64,000 nt of DNA from Sipunculus nudus (lineage: Eukaryota > Annelida > Sipuncula > Golfingiida > Sipunculidae), in assembly GCA_026874595.1 (NCBI GenBank), contig CM049315.1:17197664-17261663 (forward strand), read 5' to 3'. The notes under the pieces were generated by a model. It saw nothing but the letters and a program-made list of their open reading frames with translations, had not been told where the DNA came from and searched no databases. How positions within the stretch are numbered: position 1 is the first letter of the stretch; the number at the start of each line of letters is the position of its first letter. Position numbers and translations under genes: made by a program. Positions 37,350-52,272 of this stretch are shown here, piece by piece.

Positions 37350-38150
37350 TTTGTTATGGAAATAAAAAATCAGATTCGGTAGCACTAAGCAACCTGAAAT
37401 GTCTAGGGGAATAAATAGAGAAGTCAGTGTTTTTTTTGTTAACAAATAATTATAATTTATTCTTAAAACAACCCTAACTTTACAATACACTAAAATCAAT
37501 TACACAGTAAAACAAAAGTATAACAGTAGAGTATAAGTGTACAGTACTAGATCGAGTGTCCGGATCCTAGGCTTTTCTTGATACCACAACTGTCACAGCT
37601 CAACAAGTCCTTCAAAACTAATAATCCACGTAAACAGTTCAAATAGTCCAAAGGAAAGCTCTTCTAATAATCCGGAAGGCAAACTGGAGACAGTCTGCAC
37701 TAAATCTGCATGGAGTTCGTAGAATCCCTGAAACTACTGCAATTATGGGATAGGTCCAAAACTGACTCACACTCTTCCGTGTCCGCTGGAATATTTCTCT
37801 CTCCTCTCTCCCGGCTCTAAACACAACCCCTAATTTATAGCTTCTCATCCCAAAGCCTAGAAACTTCTATTCCACGAACAATCCAAACAACACAACAAAA
37901 CATAATACACACGCGCCCAAAGTACAATACAAGACGCGCTCATAGAGCGCGATCAGCCCAGAAAATTCCTGATTAGCATGAGCGCCGTGTCTTTACACGC
38001 CAGGGTTCACCCAGTACGGATTAAACCGAGCGCTGTGTATCTATACGCCAAAGCGATTGGCGCCCAGGGCTTGAGCCTTACACGAAACAGAATGTCAACA
38101 GCGCACAACAAAAGAGACACAGTATTAAATGCTACCTTGGATTTGGTGAA
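37350..38150. other. Intergenic, probably old repeat
   Basis: There is no exon. The 37430-37960 stretch has a promoter- or UTR-like composition and could be the end of a transposable element, but I cannot name it. Confidence 0.35.
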
Positions 38151-38159
38151 TGTCATCAG

Positions 38160-39260
38160 GTTGATTGGAAACGGATGATGCTCCAGAAGAAACGGCAGGT
38201 TTACATCTTTCGGTACAAGTCCGCAGCAAAGAAATAACTTCAGCCTTGGTTCGTTGCGTTTTCTACAGTATAATTTTTCGCAAAAAGCTATATCCGGTAT
38301 TGCAGAGGGTTAAAATAAACCGTATGAAAAACCCAGGTAATCAAAATCAGCTTAATATATTTCATTCTTATAAACCATCATCACAACAGAAGAATTCTTT
38401 GTCCCCATGTCGCACCTGCCCATTCGTATTTGTTCTGCTACTCGTCAGTTGTAACAGGCTCACTGAAGCGCCACAGTGTTCAACATGAAAGGTGTACACT
38501 TAACTCTTAATTAATAAGGAAATTTTGGTTGAGTTTTTTAGAGTTCGACTAAAGAATCTAGTTTATTAATGGAATCCCATCAGTTTAAAGATGTACTGGT
38601 AATATATTTTCATGTTTGAAAGTTCCAGGAGATTGCGGATCTTAAAAAAAGTGTGTGCATCCACCACCACTCCCAACCACCGCCAGAGCGGAGTTTAATT
38701 TGTAGGGCTTAAAAAACAACCATTTTTTTTTCAAGCAACCAATAAATTCGAAAAACTAAAGAAACCATGGTTTTAATCGAAATATAATTGTAAATGTATA
38801 GAAATCGACATACTTGTTAACCCATGAAAAAGTCAAGCAGTGGTCGTGTAACTGGTCATAATTCAACCATATTGAAAACTATATTGAAAGCTTTCAAAAC
38901 CAAAAAAAGCTTTAAATACTGTTAAGGGAAGTATTAGTGGTGGTTTAGAGTGGAACTGTGACCGCAAATTGCACAATACATCTGTGGCCAGTGAGGTCGA
39001 AATGCCGGAATATCCTCAATGCGCCGTCAAAAAAAACGTGACAGGCGTGGAGAGCCTTAAAGTAAAAACGACAGGGGTACCTATTGGGGGAATATTAAAA
39101 TTATTAATTCTGCTAAATAGGGCATACATCAGCAAAATGAAACAAGCATATCCTAGGAGAGCGCCCCGATGATACGTCTGCAGAAAATCCAAGGCCAAAT
39201 GAGTACGGAAATTGGTAAAACTTTCCCTAAAAAAAACCCAACTACGTATTAATTATATAG
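38160..39260 (+). repeat. Long dispersed element, copy 1
   Basis: Collinear with 58200-60030. Shared phrases include 'aacttcagccttggtt' versus 'cacttcagccttagttt', 'gcccattcgtat', 'ctagtttatta..caatttaaagatgtactgg', 'cacaggcgtggag' and 'cgtattaattatatagat'. The order is the same in both. The open frame at 38165-38488 lies inside and is a by-product. It may be a non-autonomous transposon or a relic of segmental duplication. Confidence 0.65.
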
Positions 39261-39269
39261 ATACTAATT

Positions 39270-41540
39270 ATCTCCTTGTATTCACACTGTTATTTTACTC
39301 AGAAATAATATGGTGATATACATATGTTCTACTTCATCATCAATATGCAGTTAGAAAAATGACCCTTTAGTCATGACAAGACCGAAGTTGTATTAAATAG
39401 CACATAGAACTCTTCTGATGAAATGTTCCGAAATACTGAAACTGTTTGGTTAGTCATAAAATTAATAGGTTAAGCTAATAACGTTTCGCTGAAATTCCTA
39501 CAATTCTCTTGTTATCCTAACTATTTGTCCCAAATTAAGTACTGAAGTGATAAGAGGTCAATGGCAACAAAACTCACCAAATAGAAAAAAAAAATATTGA
39601 AAAATAGTCGTCAAAATGGTACAGAATCCTTTGAATTAACTATTCGTATGGTGCTCCAGATTACCTCCAAAATTTAGTGAGTTGTTCCTTTGGTGTTTTC
39701 GCAGCCCTCTATAATATTGCGACCAATAATGTCACCTTTTGCGTAAATATATTGACAGACAAACCGAGGTTTAAAGTATTACCAGAAAATTTAATCTGTA
39801 TGGTCGTCGGTTTGGGGGGGGGGGGGGGGGGGGGCAAGCTAAAGTAAAATTAAAAACAAACCGGAATTCTAGATGCATGTGCTAGGGTACCGGCCGATGG
39901 CGCATATGCGCTGTAGATGCGTTTCATTTGAATTTGCGACTTTTCACGGTGACTGTGTTGATAACATGCGTGTACGATGTACGATTCAATAAGAAAATAC
40001 AATGAACCCGTGTTTTTGGTACTGCCTGAAAGTAGGCCCACTGTTGACATTCGGGAAGCCGTATCGTCTCACCGTATCGGACTGCTACACCTCTCAAACC
40101 AATATACGAAGGCAATACCATAAAGACAGTTATGAATATTAACATAAATATATCTCATACGGTTATAAATAAAAACATAAATATATCTCATATGGTTATA
40201 AATATAAACATAAATATATCTTATACTTTTGCATGCTGCTTTTGTGACATTTTATTGTGACAGCCTTCAGTCATTCCACATTTACCATATGCCAACCGAA
40301 GTTGGCTCTAGTTGATCCCATACTGGACTGCGAGTAAAGCTGGTAACATCCCTCAATACGAGGAAAACGCCGAACGTCCTTTTTATTTTTTTTATATTTA
40401 TATTTTTTGCGTTAAAAAGGAGGCTATTATAAGAGATTGGGTTATTGACGTCAATATTTTGGGAATAATAAATTTTTGACAGCGGCTGAACATAGACAGA
40501 TCAGATACGCGAGGTCTTGCCAGGCGCATTTGTCCGTCAAAATTTTAATCACTCATTCTTTTCGTGACCTTTTTAGAATCTAATATAAAATGATATTTGA
40601 AACCTCTACTATTCAATAAGATGAATAAATCCATGATATCCTATGCCGCTTGTTATTGGTCCGTATGTGACTCGTATCATGAATGCATACGCGGTAATTA
40701 TTTCATAACGTGGACATGGGAATCGAAATAAAACTGATCTCTGGTGATTAATCAAAAGGTGTCCATGTATTGTACATATATAGTGAAACCCCGGTACTTC
40801 GGACAGTCTAGGGACCATAAGAATTGTGTTTGAATTATTTTAGTTTACTATCAGGTCTTTCTGTAAGAAAAACCATCCTAAAAAGACTTCTCCCCAACCC
40901 TGCGCGAGGTCATCACCAGCAGCAATGATCGTACATACGTATACAACCTGGAAACGCAAGGTAACCCTCTCCAAGTCTCAAAATAATATGTGATGATTGA
41001 CATTTGGACTTAACTCTGTCTCTTCTCTTCTACCACCTCTCTCTTTCTTGATATATACTTGTATATATGTATATATATCACAGGGTTGGGTTCAAATACA
41101 TATTGTATTAATTTACAGCCATTACTTGTATATGTGTTTGTATTATGCAAAATTGGAGTTTGTCACTCATTCTGTATATTAAAAAAAAACTAACAGTTTC
41201 TCACGGCTACATTCGGCCAGACATCATATACACCATTGCCAACTAACTCTTTGATGATAAGTTTATATGCTTTTTATAAGTATTTATACTTTTCATTTAC
41301 CAACTTAAACCTTAAACCTTAGGTAAGGGTCCTTTCTCAAGGAACCTAAATAAATAAATCCTTAAATATCACACTCCCTGTTATATTATATAGCAAGGTT
41401 AGACCATGTTAACGCTTTTTCATAACAGAGTGCTGCATCTGCTGAAGGATATATATGTTACCAACTAAATTATATACTCGAATGTCTCTGTATAAAATTA
41501 CTACAAAGTATCTTTACTTATTTGTAGCACTGGAATCCGT
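39270..41540. other. Intergenic with a G-tract and a small AT tandem repeat
   Basis: A run of G lies at about 39814-39834. Three 33-bp AT-rich units ('aacataaatatatctcata' plus 'cggttataaataaa') lie at about 40140-40230. The open frames are short and without domains. Confidence 0.5.
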
Positions 41541-41639
41541 ATATATACTATGAGGCTAAGATGTAACTGGAGCAACACGAAGTCGACAATAAATGCTCCG
41601 GTCATCCATCCGTTTATTTTGTATTGTAATCCCACCAGT

Positions 41640-42010
41640 CTGAATCAGTTTCATAAACCCAACAACCATTCTCAACTGGACAAGAAACCGTTTAAAATTC
41701 CGCACCAGAGGTCATCAGGGTCGCAATGTATATTTTCTATTAGAACCAGAGGTCTCTACAAGGCTAAATTATTTCATTTGTCACAACCAGAGGGCTAACA
41801 ACCTCGAGCACAGGGTCAGGCTCCACTGTGCATATGACAATAGATAAATCCTCTGTGTGAAGAATGGAGGTCTCAGTCAAACTTAATAACTCCAGTGATC
41901 ACCACCAGAGGTCTTCACCCGGCCTGATCGCTTTAGTTTCTCCTCAAAAGTTCTCGACCAACCTCAGTCCTCTCATTGATCTCCACCAGAGCTGGATCAT
42001 ATAGAAATCC
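41640..42010 (-). repeat. Degenerate CACCAGAGGTC minisatellite, reverse orientation
   Basis: 'accagaggtc' or 'ccaccagag' recurs near 41702, 41746, 41785, 41901 and 41985. This is the reverse complement of the 'gacctctggtgg' core of the 56.2-61.0 kb minisatellite. The copies are irregular and old. The 41550-41798 open frame lies partly inside it. Confidence 0.5.
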
Positions 42011-42059
42011 CAAATTTAGCAAGCTTCACACTAGATTAATTTTTTTTAGTAAAGAGTGT

Positions 42060-43430
42060 GTTATCCACCAGTGATCCTTTATTAGTGGATGCCTATGACG
42101 TTTTCACGGTTATTTATTCGATGTCCCAAATATGATTGTTGAATTTAACCTAAAGAATGTTCACAAAATGATTTAAATACGATTTTAAAGTTTTAAATCT
42201 TAAATCTTAATGCGGTAACACAAAGTGCCATGCAGGTTGGCCTTCACAAAGAGGCTTGTGTTAAAAATACTGAGAGGTTGACAGAATATTGCTCAACCTG
42301 CCTCTTTAATGAGAGAGCTCTAAAAATCCCCGGTAGATCAAATGAACTATTTGTAAATTTATTTTATCATTTGTTAGTTAATTGCCCGCTTCATGTGTGC
42401 TGACTTGTAGTTTCGCCCTGGACGGTGAGCTTGGCTGTGCGGGGCTGGTGAGAGCTAAAAATCCTACTCTCACAGCTAAAAAAGTCTACCATACTTGTAC
42501 ATGCTATATACATGAGCAATAACCCACTGAAAGGGCCAAATTATAGGCCGCCTGCGTCAAGGCATGAGTAGCGCCATCTTGAATTAACACGTACGTGTGA
42601 GAGGTCATTAAGACGTTTTATTACGAAGGTGTCTTGGTGTTCGATCATTTCTCATTTTCTTTCGTTATATGCGAGGGCATATATTCCGCTGCAGTAGGCA
42701 TGAGAACTTTAACCTTCCGCTATAGGGAGAGAGTTTGGTTGCGCTAATTTTTCTTTGGAATGAACCATGAAACCCAGTCTGTACAAAAGTGGGTTATTTC
42801 CATATGGTAAACTATTAGTTTAACTTTTCCTATCTGCATCAGATTGTAATTGAAAAGTTCTAGATACAAAACGTAGTTTATTTGCTGTGATATGAAAATA
42901 TATTTGCTTCATTTATATACCTACGAACCATTCATAATCGGGAATTTTACAGAATTTATTGCCTAACTAAGACAATTAATGCTGGCAACCAATAAATGCA
43001 CATGTAAGTTAAGTAAGAAAAACACCATCAGGTCGATTTCAAGGTGACTAATATAAAGAGTTGTTTGTATTTGCTAGCATTTATAAACATTTATATCTTG
43101 AACACTGCTTTTGATATAAAATCTACTTAATTAATCTTCCTTTCTCGCTGTCAAACTTGAACAACATTTGCCAAATATAGATAGGGAAAACGCCAATACG
43201 CACACTGTATATGCCATACGCATATATATAATAAATCGGCAAGTTTTGAGCTTTATGGAATAAATGATTCTAATAAATGTATATTTTTAATGTAAACAGT
43301 ATGTAAAATATACGTACAGAAAAATGACATTCAATAACATGCATTATATCGTCGTTGTTACAGAGGGCGTCCGACTGCACTTCAACAACATAAGGGTTTG
43401 AACCTCCTTTAATGTGTCTTATACAAAGTA
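42060..43430. other. Intergenic, nothing recognised
   Basis: AT-rich sequence without exons or named repeats. Confidence 0.4.
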
Positions 43431-43439
43431 ATGCTTGTT

Positions 43440-46400
43440 TGTTACACAGTCAAATACAGTGTGATGTCTGTGTATTATAGTCCCACGTACAGTGATTGTG
43501 TGGTATTAAGTGTTATGACTGTGAGATATGCAGTGTCCTGTACAATGTATTAGCTTTGAGTTATGCAGTGTTACGTAAAGTGTAATGATTATGTGTCATA
43601 CCGTTTCATGTGAAGTGTAAGGTCTGTGAATTATACAGCCTCATGTACAGTGAAATGCCTGTGGATTACAAAGTGTCATGTACAGTGTAATAGCTATGAG
43701 TTATACAATATCATGTAGAGTGTAATGCCTGTATGTTTTGTAATGTCATGAAAAGTGTAATGGCTGTATGTTATACAGTGTTATGTACAGTATAATGGCT
43801 GTATGTTCTACAATGTCATGTACAGTGTAATGGATGTGAGTTATAAAGTGTCATGTAGAATGGACTGGATATTTTTTATAAAGTGTCATGTTCAGTGACA
43901 TTGCTGTATGTTATACAATGTCATGTACAGTGTTATGGATGTGCGTTACGCAGTGTCATGTTCAGTTTGATGAATGTGCGTTAAACAGTGTCATGTACAG
44001 TGTAACAACTGTGTGTTATACAATGTCTTATACAGTGTAATGGCTGTATGTTAAGCAAGTTCTTGTAAAGTGTCATGGAAGTATGTTATACTGTTTAATG
44101 AACTGTGTAATGGCTGTCTGGTATACAATGTCATGTACAGTGTTATGGATGTGCTTTACGCAGTGTCATGTTCAGTGTGATGCATGTTCGTTAAACAGTG
44201 TCATGTACAGTGTAACAACTGTGTGTTATACAATGTCTTGTACCGTGTAATGGCTGTATGTTATGCATGTTCTTGTAAAGTGTCATGAAAGTATGTTATA
44301 CTGTTTAATGAACTGTGTTATGGCAGTATGTTATGTAATGTCATATAAATTGTAATAAATGGCTGTATGTTATGCAATGTCATGTAAAGTGTCATGGAAG
44401 TATGTTATACTGTGTCATGAACTGTGTAATGGCTGTCTGGTATACAATTTCATGTACAGTGTAAAGGATGTGAGTTATACAGTGTTATGTAGAGTGTAAT
44501 GGATTTGTTTTATACAGTGTCATGTTCAGTGTAATTGCTAAATGCCATACTATGGCATATACAGTGTAATGGATGTGCTTTACGCAGTGTCATGTTCAGT
44601 GTAATGGATGTGCGTTATACAGTGTGGTGTACAGTGTATTGGATGTGTTTTATACAGTGTCGTGTTCAGTGGCTGTATGTTATACAACGTCACGCACAGT
44701 TTGATGGATGTGCGTAATACGGTGTCATGTACAGTGTGATTGCTGTATGTTATACAATGTCATGTACAGTGTTATGGATGTGCGTTACGCAGTGTCATGT
44801 TCAGTTTAATGGATGTGCGTTAAACAGTGTCAGGTACAGTGTAACAACTGTGTGTTATACAATGTCTTGTACAGTGAAATGCCTGTGGATTACAAAGTGT
44901 CATGTACAGTGTAATAGCTATGAGTTATACAATATCATGTAGAGTGTATGCCTGTATGTTTTGTAATGTCAAGAAAAGTGTTATGGCTGTATGTTATACA
45001 GTGTCATGTACAGTATAATGGCTGTATGTTCTACTATGTCATGTACAGTGTAATGGATGTGAGTTATAAAGTGTCATGTAGAATGGACTGGATATTTTTT
45101 ATAAAGTGTCATGTTCAGGGACATTGCTGTATGTTATACAATGTCATGTACAGTGTTATGGATGTGCGTTACGCAGTGTCATGTTCAGTTTGATGAATGT
45201 GCGTTAAACAGTGTCATGTACAGTGTAACAACTGTGTGTTATACAATGTCTTGTACAGTGTAATGGCTGTATGTTAAGAAAGTTCTTGTAAAGTGTCTAG
45301 AAAGTATGTTATACTGTTTAATGAACTGTGTAATGGTTGTCTGGTATACAATGTCATGTACAGTGTTATGGATGTGCTTTACGCAGTGTCATGTTCAGTG
45401 TAATGGATGTTCGTTGAACAGTGTCATGTACAGTGTAACAACTGTGTGTTATACAATGTCTTGTACAGTGTAATGGCTGTATGTTATGCATGTTCTTGTA
45501 AAGTGTCATGGAAGTATGTTATACTGTTTAATAAACTGTGTAATGGCTGTATGTTATGTAATGTCATATAAATTGTAATATATGGCTGTATGTTATGCAA
45601 TGTCATGTAAAGTGTCATGGAAGTATGTTATACTGTGTCATGAACTGTGTAATGGCTGTCTGGTATACAATGTCATGTGCAGTGTAAAGGATGTGAGTTA
45701 TACAGTGTTATGTAGAGTGTAATGGATTTGTTTTATAAAGTGTCATGTTCAGTGTAATTGCTAAATGCCATACAATGGCATATACAGTGTAATGGATGTG
45801 AGTTATAAAGTGTCATGTAGAATGGACTGGATATTTTTTTATAAAGTGTCATGTTCAGTGACATTGCTGTATGTTATACAATGTCATGTACAGTGTTATG
45901 GATGTGCGTTACGCAGTGTCATGTTCAGTTTGATGAATGTGCGTTAAACAGTGTCATGTACAGTGTAACAACTGTGTGTTATACAATGTCTTGTACAGTG
46001 TAATGGCTGTATGTTAAGCAAGTTCTTGTAAAGTGTCATGGAAGTATGTTATACTGTTTAATGAACTGTGTAATGGTTGTCTGGTATACAATGTCATGTA
46101 CAGTGTTATGAATGTGCTTTACGCAGTGTCATGTTCAGTGTGATGGATGTTCGTTGAACAGTGTCATGTACAGTGTAACAACTGTGTGTTATACAATGTC
46201 TTGTACAGTGTAATGGCTGTATGTTATGCATGTTCTTGTAAAGTGTCATTGAAGTATGTTATACTGTTTAATGAACTGTGTAATGGCTGTATGTTATGTA
46301 ATGTCATGTAAATTGTAATATATGGCTGTATGTTATGCAATGTCATGTAAAGTGTCATGGAAGTATGTTATACTGTGTCATGAACTGTGTAATGGCTGTC

Positions 46401-47385
46401 TGGTATACAATGTCATGTACAGTGTAATGGATGTGAGTTATACAGTGTTATGTAGAGTGTAATGGATTTGTTTTATAAAGTGTCATGTTCAGTGTAATTG
46501 CTAAATGCCATACTATGGCATATACAGTGTAATGGATGTGCTTTACGCAGTGTCATGTTCAGTGTAATGGATGAGCGTTATACAGTGTGGTGTACAGTGT
46601 ATTTGATGTGTTTTATACAGTGTCGTGTTCAGTGGCTGTATGTTATACAACGTCACGCACAGTTTGATGGATGTGCGTAATACGGTGTCATGTACAGTGT
46701 GATTGCTGTATGTTATACAATGTCATGTACAGTGTTATGGATGTGCGTTACGCAGTGTCATGTTCAGTTTGATGGATGTGCGTTAAACAGTGTCAGGTAC
46801 AGTGTAACAACTGTGTGTTATACAATGTCTTGTACAGTGTAATGGCTGTATGTTAAGCAATGTCATGTAAAGTGTCATGGAAGTATGTTATACTGTGTCA
46901 TGAACTGTGTAATGGCTATCTGGTATACAATGTCATGTACAGTGTAATGGATGTGTTATGTAGAGTGTAATGGATTTGTTTTATAAAGTGTCATGTACAG
47001 TGTAATTGCTAAATGCCATACTATGGCATGTACAGTGTAATGGATGTGCTTTACGCAGTGTCATGTTCAGTGTAATGGATGTGCGTTATACAGTGTCATG
47101 TACAGTGTATTGGATGTGTTTTATACAGTGTGGTGTACAGTGTATTGGATGTGTTTTATACAGTGTCGTGTTCAGTGGCTGTATGTTATACAACGTCACG
47201 CACAGTTTGATGGATGTGCGTAATACGGTGTCATGTACAGTGTAATGGATGTGTCGTGTATGGACTTCTTTGTTATGGATGTGTTATACAATGCCATGTA
47301 ATGTATAATGGACGTGTAATTCAGTGTATGTACAGTAGGTTGGTTGTGAGTTGTGCAATGTCATGTACAGTGAATTATAAATACT
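43440..47385. repeat. 35-bp satellite with higher-order blocks
   Basis: The unit is about 35 bp: 'tgtcatgtacagtgtaatgg' followed by a variable 'ctgtatgttatacaa'-type half. There are roughly 110 units. Distinct variants recur in the same order. 'actggatattttttataaag' occurs near 43863, 45076 and 45825, and 'gccatactatggcat' near 44544, 46507 and 47015. Blocks of about 0.75 and 1.2 kb have therefore been copied as wholes. Short open frames inside are by-products. Confidence 0.9.
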
Positions 47386-47399
47386 CCACTCCATGAATT

Positions 47400-49850
47400 A
47401 TAAATCACGTTAATTGTGAACACAAAACTTTACCCCTCCGCCATCCGTTTCTCTACAATAGGTCTTCAGTTGCAGAGAATATTAGACATGAGAGTAAAAT
47501 ACACGTACAGTAATCAAACGTTGCGCTGCTCAATTCATTATGTTGTTCACGCGGTTTCATTATTTGGGAAGGTTTTATCTTTACTACGATTAAGTCAACC
47601 TTATTTCATTTTCGCCACGTTCCTTGCAGATGTCGTCACTGCACGTGATATTTATGACGTATCAGCTCGAGGGACTTCGCTCAGTGATGTCGCTCAGTAC
47701 ATCATACCAGCGCTGCACTTTCCCTTACGTCAATAATGTCACGCTTAGAATATAAAAAGACTCATTAACATTAACGGTCTAAAAAAGTCAACTATATCCA
47801 CCTCCCCTAACTTTTCCTCGGTATTAATGGATGGTTTCCTTTCTGTCAGCTGGATTAGGAACACGTGTACTGTGACGTGCACTGTGTAAGGATATATCTG
47901 GTACGTCTTGAGTTGCAATTAATATCATCAGTCAGGAAGGCTCATGAGACGTGAGGGATGGGTTGTATGCTCAAGTGGTGGAGAAAGGTAAAATTAATCT
48001 TTCTGGTTCGACATTTAGCAAATGATAAGACTCCATGGAAGCATTTTGTAAAATATCACACACACAGTGCAAGTATCGCTGGATTTAAGTTTTAAATTTT
48101 AATGGAACACACAAACACACACATATATATATATTCTTGGCCACATAATCTACATATCTAATTATTCTACTAAATTTCATGTGGCTATATAAATCTATAT
48201 TTGGTAGAACCGTAAAAGTTTAATTCCCTTTGATAGTTTACATCGTTAAATCGATACCTTGATAACTGACCTTAAAAGTCATTCACACCAAACGATACAC
48301 GGAGTGCTTGTACCAGGTCGTGGGTAACCTAAAGGGTTTAATTGACGCACATGTCTCAGCACAGATTTCGCCATTGCGGGATTGAAATGCCTAGTAACGG
48401 AACATTTTATATATATAAAAAAAAAACTTCCGTATATTCATACATACACGACAATGTACAGGGGCCCCGATTCACACCGTATAAGTCCCGTGTAGGCGTT
48501 AACACACTGATATATATATCAAGATTACTACAGGTGAGTTATTTAGTTTTACTTTACTACGAATATCCGCGAAGGTTTTGCATTTAGATGATGACTTGCA
48601 TTTACACCTTTATTTCCTTACCAGTGTCTTACTGAAAACATCACTCCTATTTTTAAAACCCACTGGTTCAGTAATACAAATCTACCAGATGGTATGCTTC
48701 AAGTTGTTTTGCCTGGTTATCAGTCATTTTATCACTACATAATTGTGTTGTTGGGGGAGTAGTTGCCAACGCGACATGATATTTGACTTTATAGTGCTGG
48801 AGGGTTAAACGTTCGCTAGTAAGTGTGTATATCTTATAAGATATCTTTGCAATTGGAATTCTACACAAGGGATTTCTAATATTTTCACTGAAGGTGGTAA
48901 TGCACAGGGAACAATATAAGTAACCCAAATTCATACGAGGTAATTAATACATATTAACATGCCATTGTAATGTTCGCTTGTGCTACTACATAACAGAGTA
49001 AACTCTAGGGAACCGTCTTAAGCCGGCCATACAGGAGGCGACATGTCGCTCAACATGAACAGTGCTTACAGACAGCGACATGTTCTGCAACATGTCCTGC
49101 AAAACTATGATACAAACCAAATGCATCAAACATAACTTCCAGGATTCAACCATTTTTTTGTATGGTAACACTATATTTGCCAATCTACGTATTGCAACTC
49201 ATGAAAACGTGCGGCCCCCATACAGGTGCGAATTGTCCCGGAACATGCGTGTTCTGCGACTTGTGACGCGACATATGGCCGGACATATGACATACATGTA
49301 CCCTTTCGTAATCAGGAGTGTAGCTAGGTGGCGCCACAGGGGGCCATGGCCATGCAATCCCCCCCCCCCCCGGCCGTTAGAGGTGATCAAGTTTTCTATC
49401 ATTTTATTTCATATCGCATTCTTCCGTTTTCAACAAGTTATAAATGATGAGAAATATATCCCTGAGATACTATTTCTGACTTTGTCATGAAATACCCGTA
49501 ACAAAGAAACACCGGTAATAGGTTCATTAATTCTACACAAATGATCATTGAGTCAAATTGATCAAAATCACTGGTATTCAAACAACCTCCGTTTTACCTC
49601 TATCTGCTCTGGCAACTTCTTCTTCTTTCTGAATATAAAGTATGTTCCAAGAATATTGGTATTTAAATGATAATCATTAAGAGGAATGGAAGCGAGCTTT
49701 GGATGGTAATAATTACTTTTCCTCCTCCGTAAAGTAGTTTCATGACTATCTAAAAATCAATGACGCGAAACCTCACTTAAAAGGGAAAATCAAATAGAAA
49801 TGATATTTAATACTTAAAACTTCATCTAAATTCATCCCATTATCATATTT
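47400..49850. other. Upstream region of gene C
   Basis: The first exon of gene C should be here, by analogy with A and B, but I could not place it. Candidates are CACGTGA at 47642, a TATAAAAAG at about 47752, and a TATAAAG at about 49634. A GTGTAGCTAGG...C-run element fragment lies at 49313-49372. The open frames (47416-47736, 48342-48587, 49062-49490) have no domain. Confidence 0.4.
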
Positions 49851-49886
49851 AGTTATTTGTTACTACGTTGCATGTTTCAACAGGGC

Positions 49887-52218
49887 ATGAGAATGTACAG
49901 CGCATGCGCGATGGCCATATTGACGGTCACAGTGTTTTACGTTAACGACGGAGAGGCTAAGAAGCCCGACTGTCCCTACCAGTGCGGGAAGGAATGCTTC
50001 GTTTTCGTTTGCTCGATATCCTGCGCACGGAAATGTCAGGGAAAGAAAGACAAACGGGTAAGTAATCAATAACCTTAAACTCATGTGTGTTGCATAAAAA
50101 CTTAAAACAGTTTCAGTGACTTTTGTAGGAGTGCTTCATGCCTTATCAGTTATGGCATGAAGGCCTATAATACTGCCCTAAATGTCAAAGCATTAAATCG
50201 CAGAGTCCTTAGAGATGCTTGTGCATCGTCTCATAAAGCTCCATTAAACTGGAAAAACAAAAAAAGTACCTTTTTAAAAATTTTGGCCCAAACCCCTATG
50301 ATAAAAAGGCCTGATAAACAAGAAAAGCATCGCATATAGATGCAGCAAACAAATTCCCCTAGAAACCATTCTAAAGAAAATTAGAAACACACTTGAAAGA
50401 TTTTCAGACATGTACTTTGATGTCTTACTAACACGTCATTATAATAAATGAAATATTTCTTTTGCACTGTGGAAGCTTTCACACAGGATTACAGTGCTAT
50501 CTGTTGGTTGCCCATCCGGTTCCTTTAATGTTAATGAGCGTGTGTAGGTGGGACCCTAAATGATGAAAACTTTGTAAATGATGTGTTGTATTCTGCCCAT
50601 AATTCAACCAGTAACAATATTAATCCACTGCAGTTGCAGAAAAGCCATAACTGAGTATCACTTGCAATAACATGAACATTTACTCAATGGATAATCGGAT
50701 CAACCACCAAATTTGTAGAAATTTGGCTGACAGTCATTCATTAAACTATTTTAGACAACAAAGCATTATAAGATGATCTAATTAGTAGGAGAAAATGACA
50801 GTCATGAGTTGTTTTATCTTTGTAAAATTAAATATTAATACTGTGTGTTACAGGAAAAGACTGGGTGTTAAATATGTTTTATGATATGAGCTGATTAAAT
50901 GAATGTTTTTGTTAAGATAAACTCGTGAAACAGTATTACAGAGGTACTCCATTTATCAAGCTTTCGTTATAAATTTAGAAAATACTTGAGTCGGCCTGCT
51001 TGTTCAATTTAGCTAAAGACTGCAACAACTAAATTATGGACACAAATAATTTTGCCCCTTTGCCCTTACAAAATATAAAGAGGATTAAAATTGTAATATA
51101 TATTTGGAAGATTAAATTGTAGTAATCCAACAGACACAAAGATAGAGTTTGAAGTGTGTTAGTCTGGAAGGTTTACCTTCATACTTTAAAAGTTAGGGCA
51201 GAAAGTAGCGCCATTTCGGCCCTCTGACATTAGAGATCAGTAGATGGGCCTACTGTCTCGGGTAATCACGGCTAGGCAGGAAGGGTGTTAGGATTGGAAT
51301 GTGTACCTTCCTGTCCTTACTATTAGCGTAGGAAGGTATGCCGCATTTTCTTTCTTTTAAAAGATTTAAATAAAGCGGACAGATGACAATGCCCTTTGAA
51401 TCAGGATCAAATAGACCACATCACGATGTAATGTTATGTACCCTGGTCCTCCATATACCAGAATCGGAAGAGTTTGGAAGCATTAGTTCGATATCAGATG
51501 AGTTATCAGGATATCGATTGGGATATCAAAGCTTCCTTTACCCTTGCCGCATAAGAGACATTTTCCCATGAGTACCATCCATATGGACACTTTTTAAAAA
51601 AAACCCTCTAGTTTATCTTTTGTATTATTATAATTTGCTATTTGTCAGGAATCCTCATGCTTAAAAATGTCAATGTCAGCATCTATGCGGGGTTTAAAGA
51701 AAAGGACCTTGGCTGATCTCTTTCTACGCACTTAATGTTTTTTTTTTCAGAATATGTCGTCATTACCGGCACAATTTGAGGTCTATGACCATAACAAAGA
51801 TGGATTCATATCGGAGAGAGAATTTATACAGACGCTGAGAGTGGATTTCGTCTCAGCGCACGGCGCCATGAAAATTGCTGACCAGGATGGTAATTCATTA
51901 TTTTTGTTTGCCTGTCTGCCTAGCTGTCTGTCTCTCCCCCACCCCCAACGTCCCGCTCACACAAACATTATCACCCGTCACCCCCCCCCCCCCCGTCCCA
52001 CCCCACACAGCATTTCCCGAGAGCTGAGTGTCTGGCTTGGTAGGACAGAAACCTTGTTCGGCGAATTATTAAAAAATACAACTGAACCAGTTTCCGGTAT
52101 GTGTGTTCATTATTTGGGTACTGTTTACCTTTCAAAAGGAAGGATTTGACTGACCCTTGATTTCGGCCCTATTACATGCGCGCCTGTTCTTAATTCATGA
52201 TATAGTAAGCCAAGACCC

Positions 52219-52272
<54 letters not shown>

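Noticed and set aside
38165-38488. 107-aa open frame as a gene
   Set aside because: It lies inside a dispersed element whose other copy (58.2-60.0 kb) is not open in the same way.
47642-47760. CACGTGA and TATAAAA near 47.6-47.75 kb as the gene C promoter
   Set aside because: The order and spacing differ from genes A and B, and I could not find a matching first exon and donor.
49857-49886. The longer gene C open frame from 49857
   Set aside because: A TTTCAACAG acceptor lies just before the ATG at 49887; the extra residues would spoil the signal peptide.
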